This document shows positions 52,937 to 62,454 of a stretch of DNA of 64,000 bases, one piece after another. Source of the DNA: Acetatifactor muris (GTDB taxonomy: Bacteria > Bacillota > Clostridia > Lachnospirales > Lachnospiraceae); assembly GCF_024623325.1 (NCBI RefSeq), contig NZ_JANJZD010000001.1:124001-188000 (forward strand), in the 5' to 3' direction. The stretch's first letter is position 1. Each line of letters starts with the position of its first letter. The position numbers and the translations under genes are program-made. A model generated the notes under the pieces. It saw only the letters and a list, made by a program, of their open reading frames with translations, was not told the origin of the DNA and searched no databases.

Positions 52937-53119
52937 ATGAGCAAAAACTATGTGCTGAATGACTTGGAGTTTGATAATGTTCCTTTGAAAATCATACTGC
53001 CTTCTGACAGTGAGGAATGTGATGAGAAAGAATTGCAGAAAAGCAGGGAGAAGAATCGGGAGCTCATTGAAAGAATGAGAAATGATAAAAAATACCGGGA
53101 GCTGGTTTCGACACCTTGA
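52937..53119 (+). CDS. Small charged protein, 60 residues, next to the JAB-like gene
   Basis: The frame starts MSKNYVLNDLEFDNVPLKI and ends KKYRELVSTP. AGGAGG, which overlaps the stop of the JAB-like gene, lies 9 bases before the ATG. About a third of the residues are Lys, Glu or Asp, and the second half is predicted helical. No domain is recognised. The tight arrangement suggests a functional pair with the JAB-like protein, for example a regulator, substrate or antitoxin-like partner (inference). Confidence 0.6.
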   Translation: MSKNYVLNDLEFDNVPLKIILPSDSEECDEKELQKSREKNRELIERMRNDKKYRELVSTP

Positions 53120-53166
53120 ATAACGCAGGAGGAAGCAGTGAACAGCAATATTGTAGTGACATGTGT

Positions 53167-53203
53167 CAGGGCAGCAAAACGTAGGTGTAGTTGCCCTGCT
53201 TTG
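53167..53203 (+). terminator. Probable terminator between the small gene and hsdM
   Basis: CAGGGCA (53167-53173) pairs with TGCCCTG (53192-53198), then CTTTG. Modest T run. It splits the JAB-like pair from the hsd operon. Confidence 0.45.
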
Positions 53204-53313
53204 TTCATAATAATAAAAGACTCGCGAAGCGTGGCTTCTATTGTTGGAAAACATAGAAGTAAATTGCCTGGGTAGAGCAGGTAATCAGTTACTGATGAGG
53301 GAGAAAACATAAG

Positions 53314-55989
53314 ATGGCGGTCAAAAAGACAGAACTATACAGTTCTCTGTGGGCGAGCTGTGATGCGTTGCGCGGAGGCATGGATGCCTCACAATATAAA
53401 GATTACGTGCTCACTTTGTTGTTTATGAAATATGTGACGGACAAGTATAAAGGACAGAAATATGCAGATATAAAAGTTTTTGACAAAGCCCACGATACGA
53501 ACAGGGATCCAGACAAAAGAACAGGATGTTCTTTTGATGATTTTATTGCGCTGAAAAACAAAAAGAACATCGGGGACGGAATTGATAAGGTGATTGCCCG
53601 TCTGGCCGAGGAAAATGACAGCTTGAAAGGGGTTATAGACATTGCTCATTTTAATGATGAAGCTAAAATTGGCAAGGGTCAGGAAATGGTGGACAAGCTT
53701 ACAAAGCTGATTGCGATTTTCCAGAGACCGGAACTGGATTTCTCAAAAAACAGAGCCGAAGGCGACGATATTATTGGCGATGCTTATGAATATCTAATGC
53801 GGAATTTTGCTACTGAAAGCGGTAAAAGCAAGGGACAGTTCTATACACCGGCAGAAGTGTCCCGTATCCTTGCCCAGGTGATTGGTATTGATAAGTGTAC
53901 GGATAGAGATGCAACAATATGTGACCCGGCTTGCGGCAGTGGTTCGTTGCTCATCAGGGCACTTACGGAGGCTCCGTTTGAAATCGCAGGATACGGACAG
54001 GAAAAAGAAAGCTCGACTGCCGGTCTGGCAAAAATGAATGCAGTGCTGCACAATAAACCGACAATCAGGATTATGTCAGGCAATACATTTTCTGATCCGC
54101 AATTTTTGAAAGCAGAGGATGCTTCTGAACTGGAGCGATTTGATTACATAGTTGCAAATCCCCCCTTTTCTCTCAAAAACTGGTCCGATGGACTGAAAGA
54201 GTATGGACGCTTTACCGGCTTTGGGGACAGGCCGCCGGAAAAGAACGGGGATTACGCATGGTTGATGCATATCCTGAAAACCTTGAAATCTACTGGAAAG
54301 GCAGCAGTCATTTTGCCCCATGGCGTTCTCTTTCGGGGAAATGCGGAAGGAATCATTAGAAAGGCAATTGTTGATAAAGGATGGATTAAAGGGATTATAA
54401 GCCTGCCTGCGAATCTCTTTTATGGAACCGGGATTCCTGCCTGCATTGTGGTAATCGATAAGGAGGGCGCCAATAATCGAGCTGGCATTTTTATGATTGA
54501 CGCAGGGAAGGGATATGTGAAGGATGGGAATAAAAACCGCCTGCGGGAACAGGATATCTATAGGATTGTGACGACTTTTAACCAGCAGATTGAAACAGAT
54601 CCGAAATATGCCAGATTTGTGCCGAATAAAGAAATCAAAGAGAAGAATGACTATAATCTGAACATTTCCCGCTATATAGATTCTTCTGAACCGGAGGATG
54701 TGCAGAATATTTATGCACATATCCATGGAGGCATTCCGGAGGCGGATATCGATTCCCTTTGGTGTTTTTGGAATGCATTTCCGAAGCTGAAAGATTCTCT
54801 GCTGGGCACTTTCCGTGATGGATACTACAAATTAATTGTGAAAGAGGATCAGATTCGCCCGACTATATTTTCAGATTCGGAATTTACCGCATATGGGGTA
54901 AAGATGGATGAGGCTTTCCTGAGATGGAAAGCATGTGCGGATCAGGAATTGAAAACGCTTAAGCCGGGAGTGTCCGCAAAAAAGTTGATTGAACGACTGG
55001 CACAGGTAATATTGGAAGAATTTGAGAACCTTATGCTTATTGATAAATATTCTGTTTATCAAGTGCTCCTGGCCTACTGGAACGAAGTGCTGGGGGATGA
55101 CGTTTCGCTGATTTTATCGGAAGACACCGGATATGGCGTTGCCAGAGAGACGGAAAATATTACGAAAGAGACCAAGAAAAAGGATGATGATGGTAATCCG
55201 GAGCGAAAGGTGGTGGGATGGGAAGGAAAACTGATTCCAAAGGCTATCGTCATATCGGAACTCTTTCCGGAAGAGAAGCGGGCAATCGATGAATTGATCG
55301 AACTGGCGGCGGAGACGGATTCCAGATTGGCGGAATTAATTGAGGAGTCGGAATCGGATTCTATTCTTTCGGATATTTCGGACGGGGGGAGAGTCAGGAG
55401 CAGAGATATCAGGGATAAGATGGTGGAAATCAAGAAAGGCGCGCACACGCCGCTCATAGATGCGCTTGTGGAATTTCAGAATGTTTTTCCCGGAATAAAG
55501 AAAAAAGCAGATTATATGGATTATATTGGAGAACATATTCTCTGTGAAGCGGCATATGGCGACAATGGAACGGTAACGAAAGCTTCCATTGCATATGCGC
55601 TTGAATTGGCTCGTCTGGAGGCACCTGTAGCAGAAGCCTTTGAGAATGACTATAAGGAACTGGAAGCGGCATTTAAGCTGGCTGAACGGTTGGAGGATAT
55701 GACAAAAATGATAAAGGCGCTTGAGAAAGAACTGGACACAAAGGCTCGTGAGCGTTATGCAGCTTTGACAGATGATGAAATCATGGATTTGTTGGTGAAC
55801 AGAAAATGGTATTACTCTATCGGCAATGGAATTAACGATTTGTATAGGACGGTATCCCATCAATTGGCTGACAGAATCATGGAATTGTCCAGACGATATG
55901 AGAACACGCTGCTAGATCTTTTGGGACAGGTAAGCGCTTGTGAAAGTAAGGTGAAACAACATCTGGAAAGGATGGGATTCACATGGTAA
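53314..55989 (+). CDS. hsdM: Type I restriction-modification DNA methyltransferase subunit HsdM
   Basis: An 891-residue adenine-N6 methyltransferase. The N-terminal helical domain (1-150) is followed by S-adenosylmethionine motif I, DPACGSGSLLIRA (near 205), and catalytic motif IV, NPPFSLKNW (near 278). HsdM proteins are usually ~500 residues; here an extra C-terminal region of about 390 residues, largely helical and charged, follows the catalytic domain. GAGGGAG precedes the ATG. It overlaps hsdS by 7 bases. It methylates the host target and forms the M2S1 core on which HsdR assembles. Confidence 0.93.
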   Translation: MAVKKTELYSSLWASCDALRGGMDASQYKDYVLTLLFMKYVTDKYKGQKYADIKVFDKAHDTNRDPDKRTGCSFDDFIALKNKKNIGDGIDKVIARLAEENDSLKGVIDIAHFNDEAKIGKGQEMVDKLTKLIAIFQRPELDFSKNRAEGDDIIGDAYEYLMRNFATESGKSKGQFYTPAEVSRILAQVIGIDKCTDRDATICDPACGSGSLLIRALTEAPFEIAGYGQEKESSTAGLAKMNAVLHNKPTIRIMSGNTFSDPQFLKAEDASELERFDYIVANPPFSLKNWSDGLKEYGRFTGFGDRPPEKNGDYAWLMHILKTLKSTGKAAVILPHGVLFRGNAEGIIRKAIVDKGWIKGIISLPANLFYGTGIPACIVVIDKEGANNRAGIFMIDAGKGYVKDGNKNRLREQDIYRIVTTFNQQIETDPKYARFVPNKEIKEKNDYNLNISRYIDSSEPEDVQNIYAHIHGGIPEADIDSLWCFWNAFPKLKDSLLGTFRDGYYKLIVKEDQIRPTIFSDSEFTAYGVKMDEAFLRWKACADQELKTLKPGVSAKKLIERLAQVILEEFENLMLIDKYSVYQVLLAYWNEVLGDDVSLILSEDTGYGVARETENITKETKKKDDDGNPERKVVGWEGKLIPKAIVISELFPEEKRAIDELIELAAETDSRLAELIEESESDSILSDISDGGRVRSRDIRDKMVEIKKGAHTPLIDALVEFQNVFPGIKKKADYMDYIGEHILCEAAYGDNGTVTKASIAYALELARLEAPVAEAFENDYKELEAAFKLAERLEDMTKMIKALEKELDTKARERYAALTDDEIMDLLVNRKWYYSIGNGINDLYRTVSHQLADRIMELSRRYENTLLDLLGQVSACESKVKQHLERMGFTW

Positions 55990-57266
55990 GGGAAATGAAA
56001 CATACGGAAATTGGAGAGATTCCTGTAGAGTGGGAGATTCAGACTTTTGAAGAGACGTTTCGTATGCTATCCAATAATACGCTGCCCAGGGCAGAAATGA
56101 ATAATTGCGGAGGGACTGTCCGCAATGTCCATTATGGAGATATTTTGACACGGTTCGGAGAGGTACTGGATTGTGAAAAGGATGAGGTTCCCTATCTGAA
56201 TGATGGCTCTCTTCTGACGGCATCGGCACAGGTTTTGCAGGATGGAGATCTGATTCTGGCTGATACGGCAGAGGACGATACTGTTGGGAAAGCAACGGAG
56301 GTTTATTGCTTGGGAAAGGGAAGGATGGTTGCGGGACTGCACACAATCCCATGTCGTGTTAAGAAAGGGGATTTCGTGCCAAAGTGGCTGGGGTATTATA
56401 TGAATTCTCCTATATACCATAAGCAAGTGCTGCCGTATGTTACCGGAATTAAGGTCTCATCCATATCTAAGACGGCGATTTCGGAAACTTTGATTGCGGT
56501 TCCGCCGCTGGAAGAACAGAGGGTAATTGTGTCGGTTCTTTCAGAGGTGGATCGATTGCTGGTGGAACTGAAGAAGGTGGTTTCTAAATTAAGGGATTTT
56601 AAAAGGGGATGTTTGTATCTGATGTTTCCGCAAGACGGAACGGATGTTCCTCAAATGAGGGAGCCGGGATATGGTGAACCTTGGGAACGGCGTAAGATGG
56701 GGGACGTTTGCGATTATGTTGATTATAGGGGTAAAACTCCTACTAAAACAGAAACAGGAATATTTTTGGTTACTGCCAAAAATGTCAAAAATGGGTATAT
56801 AGATTATGATTCTTCAAAGGAATATATAGCAGAAGAAGACTATGAAGAGGTAATGCATAGAGGCAAACCGAAAATAGGAGATGTTTTGATTACGACAGAA
56901 GCTCCGTGTGGTAATGTGGCACAAGTAAATTCAGTTAATATTGCGCTTGCACAGCGAATTATTAAGTATAGAGGATATGAAAAAGTTGTTGACAATACAT
57001 ATATGAAACATTATTTATTGTCACCTGTTTTTCAAAAAATTTTGGCTGTAAAGAGTTCAGGTGGAACGGTTCAAGGAATTAAAGGAAGCATATTACATCA
57101 ACAGGTAATCCAGTACCCCACATATGATGAACAAGTAAGTATTGGTCAATATTTGGATACCCTCGACCTCCTCATCACCCTCCACCAGCAAAAGTTTGAT
57201 AAATACTCCCAAATTAAAAAAGCTATGATGAGTGAATTGATAACCGGAAAAATAAAATTAGTGTAA
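55983..57266 (+). CDS. hsdS: Type I restriction-modification specificity subunit HsdS
   Basis: A 427-residue target-recognition subunit with two target-recognition domains. TRD1 is about 10-180 and starts TEIGEIPVEWE; TRD2 is about 235-400 and starts EPWERRKMGDVCDYVDYRGKTPT. Each is followed by a conserved helix (PPLEEQRVIVSVLSEVDRLL and YPTYDEQVSIGQYLDTLDLLI) that sets the spacing of the two half-sites. TRD2 DNA (from about 56700) is visibly more AT-rich than TRD1, as after domain exchange. ATG 55995 (MKHTEIG) is an alternative start. The DNA target cannot be read from the sequence. Confidence 0.93.
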   Translation: MVREMKHTEIGEIPVEWEIQTFEETFRMLSNNTLPRAEMNNCGGTVRNVHYGDILTRFGEVLDCEKDEVPYLNDGSLLTASAQVLQDGDLILADTAEDDTVGKATEVYCLGKGRMVAGLHTIPCRVKKGDFVPKWLGYYMNSPIYHKQVLPYVTGIKVSSISKTAISETLIAVPPLEEQRVIVSVLSEVDRLLVELKKVVSKLRDFKRGCLYLMFPQDGTDVPQMREPGYGEPWERRKMGDVCDYVDYRGKTPTKTETGIFLVTAKNVKNGYIDYDSSKEYIAEEDYEEVMHRGKPKIGDVLITTEAPCGNVAQVNSVNIALAQRIIKYRGYEKVVDNTYMKHYLLSPVFQKILAVKSSGGTVQGIKGSILHQQVIQYPTYDEQVSIGQYLDTLDLLITLHQQKFDKYSQIKKAMMSELITGKIKLV

Positions 57267-57286
57267 ACGGAAAGAAGGTTGTACAA

Positions 57287-60200
57287 ATGAGTATTGGGGA
57301 TACGGAACGTGCGACACAGAATCGGGTAGTGGATTTCTTTAGAAACCGGGACATTCTTGATTACGATTACCTTGGTAATCTGAAAGGCGAGGTAAATAAA
57401 AACATTCGGGAAGATCGTCTCCGCGCGTATCTGCATCTTAGCGGTTACAGCGAAAAGTTGATTGATGGAGCTGTGACAGAGTTGGTCAAGACGGCTGACG
57501 ATATGACGCATGGATTGTACATTGCCAATCAGCAGGTTTATTCCCTGCTGAAATATGGCGCAAAGGTCAGAGAGACTCCGGAGAGCGCGCCTCAGACGGT
57601 CTATTTCATAGATGAGGAGAATCCGACCAATAATCATTTTTCCATTGCAGAGGAAGTTACGGTGGTGGAGCGCCAGGAGAAGCGGCCGGATCTTGTGATT
57701 TACCTGAATGGCATTGCCGTTGCGGTAATTGAACTGAAAAAGAAAAGTGCCTCAGTATTAAATGGTATCCGCCAGAATCTGACCAATCAGAGAGACGGAT
57801 TTATAGCCCCGTTTTTTACTACCGTGCAGTTCTGCATGGCAGGAAATGAGATAGAAGGGCTGCGCTATGGGACAACACTGACGAAAGAAAAGTATTATAT
57901 GGAATGGAAACCGGACGGCTTCCATGAAAATGAAGAGGAACGGGATCAGGAAGATATCCGTATTATGGCTTATTGTAAGCATATTGAAAATCTGCTTCTT
58001 CGGCAATTGTATCAGATGTTTGATAAGAAGCGTTTTATTGATTTGATAGAAAATTTTGTGATTTTTGACAAGGGGACAAAGAAAGTGTGCCGTTATAATC
58101 AGTACTATGGCATAAAGCGCACACAGAGCCGTCTTGCCAAAGGGCGCGGCGGTATTATCTGGCATACACAGGGCAGCGGGAAAACCCTGACCATGGTCTG
58201 GCTGTCCAAGTGGATTTTGTCCCACAGTGATGATGCACGGGTCCTAATTGTGACAGACCGTGACGAACTGGATGAGCAGATGGAAAGGACTTATAAAGGT
58301 GTCGATGAGAAAATTGTCAGAACAAAAAGCTGTGATGATTTGCTTCGCAGGCTAAATTCTTATGATGACTCGCTGCTATGTTCTCTGGTGCATAAATTTG
58401 GCAGACGCGGCGGGGAGGCAACAGAGGCTGATTATGACAAATATGTTGATGAACTTAAGAAAGCTCTTCCGGCTGACTTTGAGGCAAAGGGGAAGATTTA
58501 TGTGTTTGTGGATGAATGCCATAGAACACAGTCAGGAAAGCTGCACACAGCCATGCAGGCAATCATGCCGAAAGCCATTTTCATTGGTTTTACCGGGACG
58601 CCTCTGTTGAAGAAGGATAAGAAAACCAGTATTGAAGTATTTGGAACCTATATTCACAGCTACAAATATAACGAGGCTGTGCGGGACGGAGTCGTTTTAG
58701 ATTTGCGCTATGAATACCGAGATATTCCGCAGGAACTTTCTTCCCACGACAGGATTGATCAGTGGTTTGAGGTAAAGACGCGGATTCTTTCCCCCAGAGC
58801 AAAGGCCAAATTAAAAGAGAAATGGGCTAATATGCAGAAGATCTACAGTTCCCGATCCAGACTGGAAAGGGTCGCCTGGGATATCATGCAGGATTTTGAC
58901 TTGAAAGCCAGGCTCATGGACGGGAACGGCAATGCTATTCTTGTGGCAGACCGCATTTATACTGCCTGCAAGTATTATGAAATATTCCAGCAGCGCGGGT
59001 TCAGGCAATGCGCCATTATTTCCTCCTACACGCCGCAGGCCGGAGATTTGCGTACAGATACAGTAAGCCTGGAGGAGGACACGGAAAAGTTTGAAAAATA
59101 TGATATCTATTTGCGTATGCTTGGATTGGATCCAGACCATCTTCCAGAAAAGCTTTCCATCCGGAAAAGAGTGGAAGATTTTGAGACCGAGGCAAAGGAG
59201 AAGTTTATCAATGAGCCGGCGAATATGAAGCTGTTGATTGTTGTCGACAAGCTTCTGACAGGTTTTGATGCTCCGCCATGCACCTATTTGTACATAGATA
59301 AGAAAATGCAGGATCACGGGCTGTTTCAGGCGATCTGTCGTGTCAACCGTCTGGATGGAGATACGAAGGAATTTGGTTTTATTGTTGACTATAAGCAATT
59401 GTTCGGAAACCTTAAAGCGGCCATGGACAAATATACATCAGGCGCTTTTGAGGGGTATGATCCGGAGGATGTGGAAGGCCTAATCAAGGACAGAAGCGAA
59501 GAAGCCATCAAGCATTTTAAAGAAGTCTATGAAGAACTGGAAGAACTGTGCGAGGGTGTGGAAGCACCAAGGGAGGATTTGCAGTACATTCACTATTTCT
59601 GCGGGGAAGCGGGGATGAGTGAAGACGTGGATGAAATCTATACTCGTCTTCGGGGAAAGCTGTACAGGCTGGTCAGCGTACTGGTTCGCGCTTTTGTGGA
59701 GGCGAAACCGTATATGGTGGATATGTGTACTGCTTCTGAATGGAAAACGTATGAGGAAAAAGTTCGCTTTTATATTGAGCTAAAGCAGACGATCGGCAAT
59801 AAAAGCGGGGACTTTCTGGATTTGAAAGCTTATGAGCCGGATATGAGGAAGCTGATCGATAATTATATTATTGCCGGTGACAGCATCAAAATCGGAGAGT
59901 TTGACGACCTGACGCTTCTGGATTTTGTGAATGATCAGGGGAATACCATGACGGCTGGACATTCCACATTCGGACAAAGGCAAAGCGCGGCGGAGGCGAT
60001 TGAGAACAATATTCGGCGTAAAATGGTGGAGAGGGTTACGGTCAATCCGAAGTATTACGAGAAGATGTCGGCCATCCTGGAAGAACTGATTGAAGAGAGG
60101 AAGCAGGGAGTTGCTTCTTATAAGGAATTGCTGGAAAAATACATTAAATTGGCAAAGGATGTGAATCAGCCGGAAGAAAATGAAGCTTACCCGGAAAGTA

Positions 60201-60421
60201 TCCGGAAAAGCAGGGCGCTACAGGCCCTTTATGATAATGTGGGTGAGGACGAGGAACTGGCACTGAGATTACATGAAGCAGTGATGCGCAGTAAAATGAA
60301 CGGTTTTCGAGGAGATACAATCAAGGAAAACCGGATAAAAAGGGCGATGCTGGCTATCCTCATGGAGGATTCGGAGATGGAGCGCCTTTTTAAAATCATC
60401 GAGAAGCAGGAGGAATATTGA
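57287..60421 (+). CDS. hsdR: Type I restriction endonuclease/translocase subunit HsdR
   Basis: A 1044-residue motor-nuclease. The N-terminal PD-(D/E)XK nuclease has RPDLVIYLNGIAVAVIELKKK (near 135-155). Superfamily 2 helicase motifs follow: Walker A IWHTQGSGKTLTMVWL (near 290-305), DECH box FVDECHRTQSGK, motif III IGFTGTP, and motif VI QAICRVNRL. A helical C-terminal region binds the methylase core. It translocates DNA and cuts it when unmethylated target sites are met. It lies 20 bases after hsdS and 3 bases before the double-metalloprotease gene, so all are one operon. Confidence 0.95.
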   Translation: MSIGDTERATQNRVVDFFRNRDILDYDYLGNLKGEVNKNIREDRLRAYLHLSGYSEKLIDGAVTELVKTADDMTHGLYIANQQVYSLLKYGAKVRETPESAPQTVYFIDEENPTNNHFSIAEEVTVVERQEKRPDLVIYLNGIAVAVIELKKKSASVLNGIRQNLTNQRDGFIAPFFTTVQFCMAGNEIEGLRYGTTLTKEKYYMEWKPDGFHENEEERDQEDIRIMAYCKHIENLLLRQLYQMFDKKRFIDLIENFVIFDKGTKKVCRYNQYYGIKRTQSRLAKGRGGIIWHTQGSGKTLTMVWLSKWILSHSDDARVLIVTDRDELDEQMERTYKGVDEKIVRTKSCDDLLRRLNSYDDSLLCSLVHKFGRRGGEATEADYDKYVDELKKALPADFEAKGKIYVFVDECHRTQSGKLHTAMQAIMPKAIFIGFTGTPLLKKDKKTSIEVFGTYIHSYKYNEAVRDGVVLDLRYEYRDIPQELSSHDRIDQWFEVKTRILSPRAKAKLKEKWANMQKIYSSRSRLERVAWDIMQDFDLKARLMDGNGNAILVADRIYTACKYYEIFQQRGFRQCAIISSYTPQAGDLRTDTVSLEEDTEKFEKYDIYLRMLGLDPDHLPEKLSIRKRVEDFETEAKEKFINEPANMKLLIVVDKLLTGFDAPPCTYLYIDKKMQDHGLFQAICRVNRLDGDTKEFGFIVDYKQLFGNLKAAMDKYTSGAFEGYDPEDVEGLIKDRSEEAIKHFKEVYEELEELCEGVEAPREDLQYIHYFCGEAGMSEDVDEIYTRLRGKLYRLVSVLVRAFVEAKPYMVDMCTASEWKTYEEKVRFYIELKQTIGNKSGDFLDLKAYEPDMRKLIDNYIIAGDSIKIGEFDDLTLLDFVNDQGNTMTAGHSTFGQRQSAAEAIENNIRRKMVERVTVNPKYYEKMSAILEELIEERKQGVASYKELLEKYIKLAKDVNQPEENEAYPESIRKSRALQALYDNVGEDEELALRLHEAVMRSKMNGFRGDTIKENRIKRAMLAILMEDSEMERLFKIIEKQEEY

Positions 60422-60424
60422 CAG

Positions 60425-62311
60425 ATGCGGCTCGTGGTTTCGGGTATACCAATTGAGGTTCAAAAAAAGAATATTAAGAACATGCATCTGCAGGTGAAAC
60501 CGCCGGATGGCCATGTGGTTATTTCTGCACCCTTAAGCATGAACGATAAAGCGATTGAAATGTATGCAAGGACAAATCTTGGTTGGGTAAAAAAACAGAT
60601 TGAAAAATTTCAGGAACAGCCGCGCAGCGCAAAGCGGCAGTATGTCAGCGGGGAGACCATGTACATCTGGGGAAAGCAGTATTTTCTGACATTTATTGCA
60701 GATGCACAGAAGAACAGCTTTGAAATTGTTGGAAATAAAGTTTATCTGCACATGCGTGAGGATAGTTCTGTAAGACAGCGCGAAAGTTATGTTCGTGAGC
60801 AGCATCGCATTATGCTGAAAGGGGAAATAGAACGTCTGTTGCCCAAGTGGGAGCAGATTACAGGATTGTACTGTGAGTCCTGGCAGACAAAATACATGAC
60901 AACTCGCTGGGGGACTTGCAATACGGACAAAAAGCGGTTGTGGTTTAATCTGCAGTTAATACAGAAACCTGTGGAATGCCTGGAATATGTAATCCTCCAT
61001 GAACTGATCCATCTGCGCGAACGGACGCATAATGAGATATTTACAGCATATATGGATTTATATATGCAAAACTGGCGTGAAATTCGAAAACAATTGAACG
61101 ACTCAATGCTAGATTATTATGATGCCCAGGATGAAAGTCCGCTTCAAAAACTGATTGACCAGAGACGTTATGGTGAAATAAAGAATGCGGTATCAACTCA
61201 TCTGGGAGGAGAAGTGAAGCAAAAGAAAGCGACACTTTCCGATATAAAAATACAGGATGTAGTTCATATCGAGCAGCCGGAAGAAGGATATATTTGTTTT
61301 GATATTATTGTGTCCTGTGACATGGAATATTCCGTGCCGAAGTCTGACAAGACATCATTTCAGGAAAGATGGCTGAGGATACATTGTCAGGTATTGTTGG
61401 GAATTGACTTGTCTGAGTTTCAAATTGTCTGGGTTATGGAATGTGGGCAGATGGAAGAAGCAGAAAATGAAAAAAATTCCGGGGACCTGGTGCCTGTTAT
61501 CTCCAGAAGTTCTTTCGAGGATGAAGCAACCGGATTTTTGGAGAAATATTATCCGAAAGCCTTAAAGGAAGCAGTACCGGTTCCCATCAGGCAGATTGCT
61601 GAAAACATGGGGTTGACTATTATCGAGAAAGAATTGTTTTCTGATGGATCGGATGCCTTTGGGATACTTTTTCTTGAGGATGGAAATATACAGGATAAGA
61701 ACAGGAATATTGCAATTCGCAATGCTAAGCGCGGAATGATGTTTATCGATTCCCAGCATTATCATGCACAGACGCTTGGAAACGTCAATGTTATGATTGC
61801 CCATGAGTGCTTTCACTGGTATAGGCATCAGCCATATCATTTGTTGATGAAAATGCTGGGGGTTAGTGATGACATAAGCGTTATTCGCTGCAGGGTTAAT
61901 CTCGACGATAGGGACACGGAGGAGTGGAGCCCTGTAGATTGGATGGAATGGCAGGCAAACGGTATTGCACCGTACCTATTAATGCCTGCAAGGACAGCGA
62001 CACGAAAGATTGAAGAGATGCTAAGAGAATATCATGTTGATTCTGATGAGGCGGGGAGCGGGCGCCAGATGGAAGAATTGATTTCTGAACTGGCTGGTTT
62101 TTATGGGGTGTCCGAACAAGCCGCAAAAAGTCGAATGAGTGAATTAGGATTCCATCGTGTGGACGATGCTCCCGGCTATATGCCTAGCTGCATAAAAAAT
62201 TGCTTAGAGATAGAGACATCGGAAACAAGTGGATATGAGCCTTTTGGCAATAGGATGGGGCAGAAAACATTTATATCAGGGCTGTGCCAAAGCAAAATGA
62301 ATGGGTCCTAA
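60425..62311 (+). CDS. Fusion of YgjP/DUF45-like and ImmA/IrrE-like metalloprotease domains
   Basis: A 628-residue protein with two separate zinc-protease signatures. Residues 1-235 resemble YgjP/DUF45 (SprT/M48-like): TTRWGTCN, then H192-E-L-I-H196 with H202 as third ligand. Residues ~370-525 resemble ImmA/IrrE (DUF955): H460-E-C-F-H464 and the downstream WMEWQANGIAPYLLMPA, whose Glu508 would be the third ligand. Residues 270-350 between them are unassigned, and 530-628 contain a helical SEQAAKSRMSELGFH segment. YgjP-like genes often follow hsdR; the fusion to an ImmA/IrrE domain is unusual as far as I know. It is the last gene of the hsd operon. Confidence 0.8.
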   Translation: MRLVVSGIPIEVQKKNIKNMHLQVKPPDGHVVISAPLSMNDKAIEMYARTNLGWVKKQIEKFQEQPRSAKRQYVSGETMYIWGKQYFLTFIADAQKNSFEIVGNKVYLHMREDSSVRQRESYVREQHRIMLKGEIERLLPKWEQITGLYCESWQTKYMTTRWGTCNTDKKRLWFNLQLIQKPVECLEYVILHELIHLRERTHNEIFTAYMDLYMQNWREIRKQLNDSMLDYYDAQDESPLQKLIDQRRYGEIKNAVSTHLGGEVKQKKATLSDIKIQDVVHIEQPEEGYICFDIIVSCDMEYSVPKSDKTSFQERWLRIHCQVLLGIDLSEFQIVWVMECGQMEEAENEKNSGDLVPVISRSSFEDEATGFLEKYYPKALKEAVPVPIRQIAENMGLTIIEKELFSDGSDAFGILFLEDGNIQDKNRNIAIRNAKRGMMFIDSQHYHAQTLGNVNVMIAHECFHWYRHQPYHLLMKMLGVSDDISVIRCRVNLDDRDTEEWSPVDWMEWQANGIAPYLLMPARTATRKIEEMLREYHVDSDEAGSGRQMEELISELAGFYGVSEQAAKSRMSELGFHRVDDAPGYMPSCIKNCLEIETSETSGYEPFGNRMGQKTFISGLCQSKMNGS

Positions 62312-62317
62312 CTTTAC

Positions 62318-62454
62318 ACAAGGCGGAGGGGCAGGTCTTTGGCATTGGGTGTAAGATTTCCACCATCGCCGGGCCGGTGATTCTGTATGGGATATTTGCC
62401 AGCTGGTTGCTGGGGGTGATTTACTGGATTGGGAAGTGCTTTGGGGTATTTTGA
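62318..62454 (+). pseudogene. spoVAC 3' fragment inside the right repeat
   Basis: The last 45 codons of spoVAC up to the TGA, in the same frame as the intact gene. One substitution changes a Phe codon (ATT TTC) to Ser (ATT TCC). No start codon or ribosome site precedes it, so it is a duplication scar. Confidence 0.9.
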
